A DNA stretch of 50,078 bases, from the NCBI GenBank assembly GCA_002279765.1, contig NCCR01000005.1, positions 1 to 50,078 on the forward strand, in the 5' to 3' direction. This document shows, in pieces, positions 33,850-41,107 of this stretch. Position numbers and translations under genes: made by a program. How positions within the stretch are numbered: position 1 is the stretch's first letter; the number at the start of each line of letters is the position of its first letter. The notes beneath the pieces are model-generated. The model ran no database searches. It was given only the letters and a program-made list of their open reading frames with translations, and had not been told where the DNA came from. The stretch is from Verrucomicrobia bacterium 12-59-8. GTDB lineage: Bacteria > Verrucomicrobiota > Verrucomicrobiae > Verrucomicrobiales > Verrucomicrobiaceae.

Positions 33850-35163
33850 CTATTTTCCCACCGCGCGTTTCAGCGCATGCTGCGCTTTGTTGAAGTCGGT
33901 CACGGCCATGACGCGGCTCTGGCGTGCGCGGGTCAGTTCTTCGCAGGCAAGCAGGTACTCCAACACCACGCCCACTTGGCTGGCCTGGCGTTCCTTGGCC
34001 AGCTTGGTCATTTCTTCGGCGGCAGCGACGGCTTCGTCGTTGATCTTGATCTGGTCGTTGGCGGACTGTGAGCGTGTGACGGCTTCGACGACTTCGCGCC
34101 CAACGGCGGCTTTGACCTGGCTGGTTTGCAGCGAAGCGCTTTCTTCACGGGCGTCCGCCAGCTCTTGGCGCTGACGGTCAAACAGCCCCCCGGGGCCGAT
34201 CTTCCAGCCAACTCCAAGATAGTAATCCTGCTGGCTGCCAAAGTTGCCCCATTGGTTGCCTACGTTGCGACCGCCGCCCAATCCGCCGGTGGTGTAGCCC
34301 GCCTGAACACTGGGAATCAAAGGCGCGACATGGGCACGATCTTTTTCGGCATCCATCGAGCTGTGAATGGCTTGCGAGGCGTGAATCTCTGGCCGGTGCT
34401 GTTGCGCGAGGGAGATCATGGTAGCGACACCTCTGCCTGACATCATTTTGACCGGGACGAGATCCGATTTTGCGGGACGCAGCACGGCTTCGGGAGTCAG
34501 GCGGAGAATTTCAGCGAGACGAGCGACGGCGAGGTCGCGCTGCTCCTCGCCCTGGCGAATGGCCAGCTTTGCACGGCTGATCTGCGATTTGACGCGCAGC
34601 AGGTCGGCGCGGAAGGCGGTGCCTGCGGTGACCGCACCGTCGAGCTGTTTGCCATAATCTTCCGTGAGGTGAAGGTCGTCTTCGATGATGGTGAGCATCG
34701 CTTCGGCGGCCAGGAGGTCGTAGTAACGCTCCACTGACTGCGTCACGATGTCGATGCGTGCTTTTTCAGCGAGGTGTTCGGCGGCGAGCGCACGCTGCTT
34801 GGCTGCGAGTGCGGAATAATAAATGTCGCCGGGAGACCAGTCGATCATGACGGTGGTACCAACGGTGTACTGCTGCTTGTTCACGTTGAAGACGTTGCCT
34901 GCAATGTCCTGCAAGCGGCCTTCATGACCGCGATAACCTGCTCCGAGGCTCAAAGCGGGCCAGAAGCGCTGCCACGCCTGTTTGGATTCCGCTATTGCCT
35001 CATCATGCTTGGCACGTGCGAGTTGGATCTCGTCGTTGTTGGCACCGGCGAGACGCATGACAGTGCGCAGATCGACGAAGGCTGGCTCTGCGTGAAGGGA
35101 TGTGACCAAGAGCAGGAGGGCCGATTGTCGAATGAATGACGAAGCTCGAAGTGGGGAAGGCAT
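33850..35163 (-). CDS. TolC-type outer-membrane efflux protein
   Basis: 437 residues with a signal peptide (to about LHA, residue 25). The body shows two OEP repeats dominated by long amphipathic coiled helices: RLAGANNDEIQLARAKHDEAIAESKQAWQRFWPALSLGAGY and LQTSQVKAAVGREVVEAVTRSQSANDQIKINDEAVAAAEEM. The first contains the WPxLSLGAGY strand entry typical of the family. It would form a trimeric channel across the outer membrane and periplasm and receive substrates from the RND pump encoded just upstream. It begins 30 bp after the adaptor gene stop. The cluster is thus a complete tripartite system. Confidence 0.92.
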   Translation of the reverse strand: MPSPLRASSFIRQSALLLLVTSLHAEPAFVDLRTVMRLAGANNDEIQLARAKHDEAIAESKQAWQRFWPALSLGAGYRGHEGRLQDIAGNVFNVNKQQYTVGTTVMIDWSPGDIYYSALAAKQRALAAEHLAEKARIDIVTQSVERYYDLLAAEAMLTIIEDDLHLTEDYGKQLDGAVTAGTAFRADLLRVKSQISRAKLAIRQGEEQRDLAVARLAEILRLTPEAVLRPAKSDLVPVKMMSGRGVATMISLAQQHRPEIHASQAIHSSMDAEKDRAHVAPLIPSVQAGYTTGGLGGGRNVGNQWGNFGSQQDYYLGVGWKIGPGGLFDRQRQELADAREESASLQTSQVKAAVGREVVEAVTRSQSANDQIKINDEAVAAAEEMTKLAKERQASQVGVVLEYLLACEELTRARQSRVMAVTDFNKAQHALKRAVGK

Positions 35164-35193
35164 GGCGTGCGAGGGGAATGAGTTCGGGTTTCG

Positions 35194-36180
35194 TCATTTC
35201 ACCGTGACTGGCTGCTTGTCGGTGAGCAGCGTGGTTCCCGGAAGCAGGATCACGTCATCGGCTTTGAGTTCAGGAATCTCGACATTCGTGCCGTCATTGA
35301 AGCCGGGCTTTACGGCCGTCTTGATGGCTTTACCATCGACGTGCTTGAAGACGAAGGCGTTGGTTTTTTCCATCACGAGTCCGGCGACGGGGATGATCGT
35401 GGCGTTGTTGTGCTGCTCGACGGCGATGCGTGCGGTGGCGAACATGCCGGGGCGGAGTTTGCCATCTTCGTTTCTGAAGTCGGCCTCGATGAGCATGGTG
35501 CGGGTGGCTGGATCAAGCGTGCCGGTGAAGCGGGACAGTGTGCCTTTGAAAACGGCCCCGCCGAGGGCATCGACTTTTGCCTCGACCTGCTGGCCGACTT
35601 TGAGAAAGGAGGTCTCGATTTCGATGACGGGCACCTGCAAGCGCAGTGTGCTGATATCGGTGAGCTGCAGCAAGGTGTCGCCACCTGCTGCTGCGAAGGC
35701 ACCGGGATCGACGCGGCGGTCGGTGATGGTGCCGGGGAAGGGGGCGGAGATTTGCGCAAACAGAAGCAATGCGTTGGCGCGCTCCATGCCGGCTTTGGCG
35801 ATGGCGAGTTTGGCCTCGGCATCATCGACCGACTGCGGGAGGATGAGGTCGGGTGATTTGGAGCGGGCTTCATGCAGCCGATTCACGGCGATGTCGGCTG
35901 CGGCGATCTCGGCGCGGTGGCCGATGAGGTCGGCTTCCAGTTCAGGCACAGAGATCTCAATGAGCTTCTGGCCCGCTGTGACGAGGGCTCCTTTGTCCAC
36001 GGTGATCTTCTGAATGTAACCGGCCACACGCGCCTTCAAGGCCACCTGCTGCCAGGGAGCGAAACTAGCGGGCAGGCTGATCCAGCGGTGGATGGTGCCC
36101 GTCTGCGGTTTGGTCGCGGGTAGGTCGAGCGCGCTGGCGAAGGTGCTGAGACTGAGGAGAAGGAGCAGGTGCTTGATCAT
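35194..36180 (-). CDS. RND efflux periplasmic adaptor (membrane fusion protein)
   Basis: 328 residues with a signal peptide (MIKHLLLLLSLSTFASA). The lipoyl-like half motif VALKARVAGYIQKITVDKGALVTAGQKLIEI at about 45-75 and its mirror near ISAPFPGTITDRRVDPGAFAAAG flank a short helical hairpin, followed by beta-barrel segments. The order is that of HlyD/AcrA-type adaptors. It bridges the RND permease and the TolC-type channel. It starts 8 bp after the permease gene and ends 30 bp before the TolC-type gene. The hairpin is short compared with AcrA, as in many adaptors of heavy-metal or uncharacterised RND systems. Confidence 0.93.
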   Translation of the reverse strand: MIKHLLLLLSLSTFASALDLPATKPQTGTIHRWISLPASFAPWQQVALKARVAGYIQKITVDKGALVTAGQKLIEISVPELEADLIGHRAEIAAADIAVNRLHEARSKSPDLILPQSVDDAEAKLAIAKAGMERANALLLFAQISAPFPGTITDRRVDPGAFAAAGGDTLLQLTDISTLRLQVPVIEIETSFLKVGQQVEAKVDALGGAVFKGTLSRFTGTLDPATRTMLIEADFRNEDGKLRPGMFATARIAVEQHNNATIIPVAGLVMEKTNAFVFKHVDGKAIKTAVKPGFNDGTNVEIPELKADDVILLPGTTLLTDKQPVTVK

Positions 36181-36188
36181 GGCGGAAA

Positions 36189-39100
36189 TCAGTGGGAGGG
36201 TTCAAACAGCGCGCTTTGATCATCATCAGGATCGAGCGAAGCCGAGGTGGCCTTCGTGCTGGCGAGCAGGGCGAAGACGGCGGGGAGGAAGAACAAAGTG
36301 GCGACCGTGGCGAGCGCGAGGCCGCCGACGACGGCGGTGCCAAGCGGCGCCGTCTGACCGGAGCCGAGGGCTAGGGGTAGCATGCCGGCGATCATGGCAA
36401 AGCTGGTCATCAAGATGGGACGCTGGCGGCTTACCGAACCCGTGATGGCGGCAGCGCGACGATCCCCGCCGCTGCTAAGACGTTCACGATCGGCAAAGGT
36501 GACCAGCAAGATGGCATTGGCTACAGCGACGCCCACAGCCATGATGCCCCCCATGGCGGACTGGATGTTGATGGTGGTGCCGGAGAAGAACAGCGCGAGC
36601 ACCACGCCTGCAATGACCGCAGGCATTGTGGAAATGACGACGAGAGCGAGACGCAGGGACTGGAAGTTTGCGCAGAGCAGCAGGAAGATGACGATCATGG
36701 CGATGACGAGGCCGCTGCTGAAGCCGGAGTAGAGTTGCTCAAACGGCACGACCTGCCCGCGCACATCGACCTTCGATTTGCCATCCGTCGCAGGGCCCAC
36801 TTCGGCGATGGCCTGGCGGATTTTCGCGATGGCGCTGCCGAAGTCGATATCGTGAATGTTGGCGGTGATACTGACGACGCGGACGAGATTGTAGCGTTCG
36901 TAAGTGCCGATGGTTGTGCCTTTCTCGATCTTGGCGAGGTTGCGCATCAGTACGGTGCCACCGTCCTTGCTGGTGATGGGGATGTTGCCGAGGTCTTCCA
37001 GCGTCTGCGTGCGTTCTTCGGGGATCTGCACTGCGATGTTGAAGCTGATGCCCGTTTTTGGATCGGCCCAATAGACGGGGGTGGTGAATTTGCTGGACGT
37101 GGTCGCGGCCACGAGGCTGCGGGTGACGTCCTCGACATCCACACCGAGCAGTCCAGCGCGCTCGCGGTCAATCTGCACATTGACTGCCGGTGCATCGAGG
37201 GTCTGAGCAATCTGGGCATCGCGCAGGAACTTGAGTTCGCTGAATTTGGCGAGCAGCTTTTCTGCATGCACCTTGCTGTCCGGCAGGCTGGGGCCGCTGA
37301 CGACGATCTCCAGCGGTGTGGGTGAACCAAAGCTCATCACGCGGCTGACGATGTCGTTGGGTTCGAAGGACAGACGGACTTCGGGGAGCTCGCGGCCGAT
37401 GATTTCGCGCAGCTTATCCTGCAAGGTCTCAACGCTATCCCATCCAGGTCGAAGCTGCACGGCCAGCCAACCTTCCTCAGGGCCACCGTTCCAGAGGTGG
37501 ACGAGATTGACGGGGAAGCTGGAGTTATGCACGCCAACCATGCCGATGGAAAACTCAACGCCCGCTTCCTCGCCGATGATCTTCAGGATGCGCTGGGCGA
37601 TGGCTTCGGTGCGTGCGACTTGTGTGCCGCTGGGGGCACGGAAGCGCAGCGCGAACTGGCCGGAATCTGTTGCCGGGAAAATCTCTGAGCCGAGGAAGGG
37701 GCCGAAGGAGAGGATGATCAGTGCTGCACCGCCGAGATACGCCGGAACGAGAATGAAGCGCATGGTGACGGCGGCTCTGACGAGTCCCTGATAGCTGCGG
37801 GCAAAGACGCCGGGCTTGTCTTCATGCAACTTCTGCTTCTTCGGCAGAAGCCACACCGAGAGCACCGGCACGAGCGTGCTGGAGAGGATGAAGGAGGCGA
37901 ACATCGCAAAGCCAACGGCCAGTGCGAGCGGGACGAAGAGCGCCTTCGCTGCGCCGTCCATGAAGAAGGCGGGAATGAACACGGCGAGGATGCAGAGCAT
38001 CGCCAGCAGGCGCGGGAGCGTGGTCTCCAGCGTGCCGTCGAGCGCGGCACGGGCCAGGGGTTTGCCACGTGCGAGATGCGTGTGGATGTTTTCCACAGTC
38101 ACGGTTGCTTCATCGACGAGAATGCCCACTGAGAGAGCCATGCCGCCGAGTGTCATGAGGTGAATGTTTTCTCCGGTGATCCACAGACCGAAGGATGAAG
38201 CCAGCAGGGAGAGCGGGATGTTGATGATGACGATGAAGGCGGTGCGGAGGTCGCGCAGGAAGAGCAGCACCATGAGGCCGGTGAGGATGGCACCGAGGCC
38301 GCCTTCTTTGAGAAGATCGCGGATGCTACGGTTCACCACAGGCGTCTGGTCGAATTCAAAGCTCACCTTGATGCCGGCCGACAGCAGTTTTTGAAATTCG
38401 GGGATGGCTGCACGCACGGTTTTCACGACTTCGAGCGTGGAGGCTTCCGCACGTTTGGTGACGGGCAGATAGACGGTGCGGAGGCCGTTGGCCAGTGCGT
38501 ATGAGGTGGTGACGTCGGCGGAGTCGGAGACGGCGGCGACATCGCGAATGAAAACGGCGCCTTTGTCGGTGCGGCGCAGCGGGATGGCTTCGAGGTCTTT
38601 GATGTTCGTCACGATCGCGTTGGTCGGCACGATGGGATACTTGCCGTCGACGTTCATGTTGCCGGACGGGCTGATGGGATTGCCCCGAGCGATGGCACCC
38701 ACAATGTCATTGGGCGAGAGGCCGTAGCTGCGCATGCGGTCCGGGTTCACGTTCACCACGATGGCGCGAGAGCTGCCGCCGAAGGGAGGAGGCGCGGAAA
38801 CGCCGGGGAGAGTGGCGAAGGCTGGGCGCACCTTGTTCAGCGCCTGGTCCTGCATCTGGTTCAGCGAGATGTTGGGATCGTCCGTGGAGAAGACGAGATG
38901 GCCCACGGCCACGCTCCCTGCATCGAATCGCATGATGAAGGGGGCCACCGTGCCCAGCGGCATGAAGGCGCGTGCGCGGTTCACCTGCGCCACGGTTTCC
39001 GACATGGCCTGGCTCATGTCCGTGCCGGGATGAAACTGCAGCTTCATGATGGAAGCGCCCTGGATGGACTTCGACTCCACGTGCTCGATGTTGGAGATGT

Positions 39101-39317
39101 AGAGGAAGTGGTACTCGTAGCGGTAGGTCAAGTAGCCTTCCATCTGCAGCGGGTCCATGCCGCCAAAGGGCTGCGCCACATAGATGGTCGGGATGCCCAG
39201 CGGCGGGAAGATGTCGCGCGTCATGCGCTGCAGGCCAAGCCACGCCCCGAGGCAGACGGCCACCACAGCAACCAAAACAGACCAGGGATGGCGGAGGGCA
39301 AAGCGGGCGAGGGACAT
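36189..39317 (-). CDS. RND family efflux permease
   Basis: 1042 residues, full length for an RND pump: twelve transmembrane helices and two large periplasmic loops. The signature GGMALSVGILVDEATVTVEN lies at 391-410. In AcrB the TM4 pair is Asp-Asp; here it is Asp402-Glu403. In TM10 the position of the AcrB proton-relay lysine falls in VGVAVANAILLVTFADRE (about 928-945), where no Lys is seen. The proton path therefore differs from classical drug pumps, and the substrate cannot be inferred from AcrB. The gene is 117 bp after padR and starts the permease-adaptor-TolC set. The PadR repressor upstream, typical of phenolic-acid or drug-responsive operons, suggests ligand induction. Confidence 0.94.
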   Translation of the reverse strand: MSLARFALRHPWSVLVAVVAVCLGAWLGLQRMTRDIFPPLGIPTIYVAQPFGGMDPLQMEGYLTYRYEYHFLYISNIEHVESKSIQGASIMKLQFHPGTDMSQAMSETVAQVNRARAFMPLGTVAPFIMRFDAGSVAVGHLVFSTDDPNISLNQMQDQALNKVRPAFATLPGVSAPPPFGGSSRAIVVNVNPDRMRSYGLSPNDIVGAIARGNPISPSGNMNVDGKYPIVPTNAIVTNIKDLEAIPLRRTDKGAVFIRDVAAVSDSADVTTSYALANGLRTVYLPVTKRAEASTLEVVKTVRAAIPEFQKLLSAGIKVSFEFDQTPVVNRSIRDLLKEGGLGAILTGLMVLLFLRDLRTAFIVIINIPLSLLASSFGLWITGENIHLMTLGGMALSVGILVDEATVTVENIHTHLARGKPLARAALDGTLETTLPRLLAMLCILAVFIPAFFMDGAAKALFVPLALAVGFAMFASFILSSTLVPVLSVWLLPKKQKLHEDKPGVFARSYQGLVRAAVTMRFILVPAYLGGAALIILSFGPFLGSEIFPATDSGQFALRFRAPSGTQVARTEAIAQRILKIIGEEAGVEFSIGMVGVHNSSFPVNLVHLWNGGPEEGWLAVQLRPGWDSVETLQDKLREIIGRELPEVRLSFEPNDIVSRVMSFGSPTPLEIVVSGPSLPDSKVHAEKLLAKFSELKFLRDAQIAQTLDAPAVNVQIDRERAGLLGVDVEDVTRSLVAATTSSKFTTPVYWADPKTGISFNIAVQIPEERTQTLEDLGNIPITSKDGGTVLMRNLAKIEKGTTIGTYERYNLVRVVSITANIHDIDFGSAIAKIRQAIAEVGPATDGKSKVDVRGQVVPFEQLYSGFSSGLVIAMIVIFLLLCANFQSLRLALVVISTMPAVIAGVVLALFFSGTTINIQSAMGGIMAVGVAVANAILLVTFADRERLSSGGDRRAAAITGSVSRQRPILMTSFAMIAGMLPLALGSGQTAPLGTAVVGGLALATVATLFFLPAVFALLASTKATSASLDPDDDQSALFEPSH

Positions 39318-39434
39318 GCGGGAGAAAATGACGAATGACTACGGTTGGCGATTACGGGCAACGTAAACGGATTGCGAACAGGTTCTTTCCTTGAAAAGAA
39401 ACGATTTTTTCGTGATCCGTTCAGCTTGGCTGTT

Positions 39435-39752
39435 TCAGGACTTGCCCACTTCCACGCCCAGTTCACGGAGCTGCTGGCGGACGATCTTGAGGACGGCGCG
39501 TCCATCCTTGGTGATGGTGTAGGCGCGCGGGGCTTTGGGGCCTCGGGAAGCGTCGGCTTTGGAGGTGAGCCAGCCGTTTTTCTCCATGCGCTTGAGCAGG
39601 GGGTAGAGCGTGCCGGGGCTGACATCGTAGCCGTGGTGTTTTAGCTCCTTAAGCATCCACTGGCCGATGACTTCGCCCTCGGCGGCATGGTGCAGGACAT
39701 GCACCTTCCAGAAGGAGAGCAGGATTTCGCGGTTGATGAGCTTCAAGTCCAC
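39435..39752 (-). CDS. PadR-family transcriptional regulator
   Basis: 105 residues, the normal size for a minimal PadR protein. The winged helix carries GEVIGQWMLKELKHHGYDVSPGTLYPLLKRMEKNGWL, where SPGTLYPLLKRME is the PadR recognition helix, followed by the AYTITKDGRAVL wing. The C-terminal helix (LRQQLRELGVEVG-type) provides dimerisation. PadR proteins usually repress a nearby efflux or detoxification operon and are released by phenolic acids or drugs. It is the first gene of the RND cluster, 117 bp before the permease, so it probably regulates its own operon. That gap contains the facing repeats AACGGAT and ATCCGTT, a possible operator. Confidence 0.9.
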   Translation of the reverse strand: MDLKLINREILLSFWKVHVLHHAAEGEVIGQWMLKELKHHGYDVSPGTLYPLLKRMEKNGWLTSKADASRGPKAPRAYTITKDGRAVLKIVRQQLRELGVEVGKS

Positions 39753-39797
39753 AGCGGGAACGTAGTCCTCGAAAGCGGCGGACGGTCAAGCGGTGAC

Positions 39798-39906
39798 TTG
39801 TGCGGAATAGCGCAAATAAATGAACTCATTGCTCGTCGTCAGGGCATAGCGGAGCAGGGCTAGGCTTCCAGATCGCTTTTGAGTGAGGCGGCGGTGAGGT
39901 CATTTT
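39798..39906 (-). pseudogene. Frameshifted relic of a DUF1553 cytochrome C-terminus
   Basis: On the minus strand this stretch translates as DLTAASLKSDLEA and, after a one-base frame change, LALLRYALTTSNEFIYLR. The intact DUF1549/DUF1553 protein encoded at 41108-43879 ends in YLTAADASLNSS... LEAWALLCQALMMSNEFIYLR. The order of conserved elements is the same, with an internal deletion between them and a frameshift in place of the Trp codon. NEFIYLR is the family-typical end, and in the relic an extra YSAQVTA follows before a stop. The rest of the gene is gone; the bestrophin-like gene occupies the upstream side 20 bp away. This is the remnant of a second family member, too diverged for a recent duplicate. 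Confidence 0.7.
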
Positions 39907-39926
39907 AAGCGTGGCTGCTCCCGCCG

Positions 39927-40919
39927 TCAGAGGAGGACGTTGTTTTCGGGCTGCAGCTTCGGGGGCAGCTTGTCCTCGCCAAGGATCTCGCGGACATCGA
40001 TTTCGATGTTGCGGCAGATGGTGGAAATGGGGGTGTCGTTGATGGCGTTGTCGAAGGGGTTTTCGCTGAACTCGCCGGTCTGCTCCATGGTGTAGAAGAT
40101 CCAGGAGATGAGGACCGAAAAGGGAATGGTGAGCCAGACGCCGGGCCCGCCAACAATGGCACTGAGGTCCTTCAGCAGGCCAAAAGGGAGCAGCAGGATG
40201 AAGATCTGCACGAAGATATGGCTGACGATGCTGTACTGGCGGAAGAGCGGGGTCGCCTTGATGCGTTCGCACCCGCCCTGGAGATTGTGGAACTCATTGA
40301 TGAGGCGCATGAACTCGATGTGCTCGAAGGGATCGAGCGCGCCCTCGCGCTTCAGCCGGGCAAGGTGCTCGGCATGGACTTTGAGGAGCATGCAGGCGGG
40401 ATTGTTGAGGCTCTTGAGGTGGTCGAAGTATTGCATCTTGTCGTGCTCCCCGAGGATGCGCTTGAGACCTTTCTCAAACTCCTCAAGCTCATGGCGCTCG
40501 CCGCCGAAGGTCTTGTGAAGGTTTTGCTTGCTGGTGGCCCAAGGGATCGTGCGGCGTAGCTGCAGCCGGAGGATGTTGATGAAGGCGAGGTGGCGGTAGG
40601 CGGCCTCGCGCACTTGCTCGGAGTCGGCAGGAAGGCTGGCCTTCATGTGGGCGACGAAGCTGCGGGATGCATTGGTGATGCCTCCCCACAGGCGGCGGGC
40701 CTCCCACAGGCGATCGAAGGCCTGGTTGTTCTTGAAGCCGACGAAGAACGCCACGGCGGTGCCGATGGTGCCGATGGGCAGGAAGGGAATGGCGATCCAG
40801 CGCATTCCCGCGAAACGGTAGAGGACAACCGCGAAGGAGCTGATGAGCAGGGACTCGATGAAATTCCGACGTGCGAAGTGCCAGAGAAGGATCAAACGGA
40901 AGTCTTTGCCGACGTACAT
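39927..40919 (-). CDS. Bestrophin/UPF0187-like anion channel
   Basis: 330 residues from the ATG at 40919 (MYVGKDFRLILLWHF); the frame is open 20 codons further but without conservation. Family features are FFVGFKNNQAFDRLWEARRLWGGITNASRSF in the first third, with the conserved FKNNxAFDRLWEAR core. A C-terminal membrane segment (IFVQIFILLLPFGLL...) is followed by EQTGEFSENPFDNAINDTPISTICRNIEIDVRE, the bestrophin-type NPFxxxxxDxP end. These proteins form pentameric channels for anions or cations in the inner membrane. It lies between the DUF1553 relic and the intact DUF1549/DUF1553 gene, all on the minus strand, with no clear functional tie. Confidence 0.9.
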   Translation of the reverse strand: MYVGKDFRLILLWHFARRNFIESLLISSFAVVLYRFAGMRWIAIPFLPIGTIGTAVAFFVGFKNNQAFDRLWEARRLWGGITNASRSFVAHMKASLPADSEQVREAAYRHLAFINILRLQLRRTIPWATSKQNLHKTFGGERHELEEFEKGLKRILGEHDKMQYFDHLKSLNNPACMLLKVHAEHLARLKREGALDPFEHIEFMRLINEFHNLQGGCERIKATPLFRQYSIVSHIFVQIFILLLPFGLLKDLSAIVGGPGVWLTIPFSVLISWIFYTMEQTGEFSENPFDNAINDTPISTICRNIEIDVREILGEDKLPPKLQPENNVLL

Positions 40920-41107
40920 GGTGCTTTGATGCGGTTTGGGAAGTGAAGCTGAGGGAGGCCGGAGAAAAGCACTCTGCATGCCAGACGGGGCTTCGGAGAA
41001 GGAGGCGGTTTATACGATGACTGACGTGCGGTGCGCGATCAGTTTTTTTTCAGCATTCACGCTGTCTGAGGCGGCGGGAGGCTGGTCAAAGCAACGACTT
41101 GTGCAAA

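Noticed and set aside
39826..40272. 148-codon minus-strand frame overlapping the end of the bestrophin gene
   Set aside because: It reads the bestrophin gene out of frame and then crosses the DUF1553 relic in a different frame from the conserved residues; composition is His/Pro/Arg-rich and random-looking.
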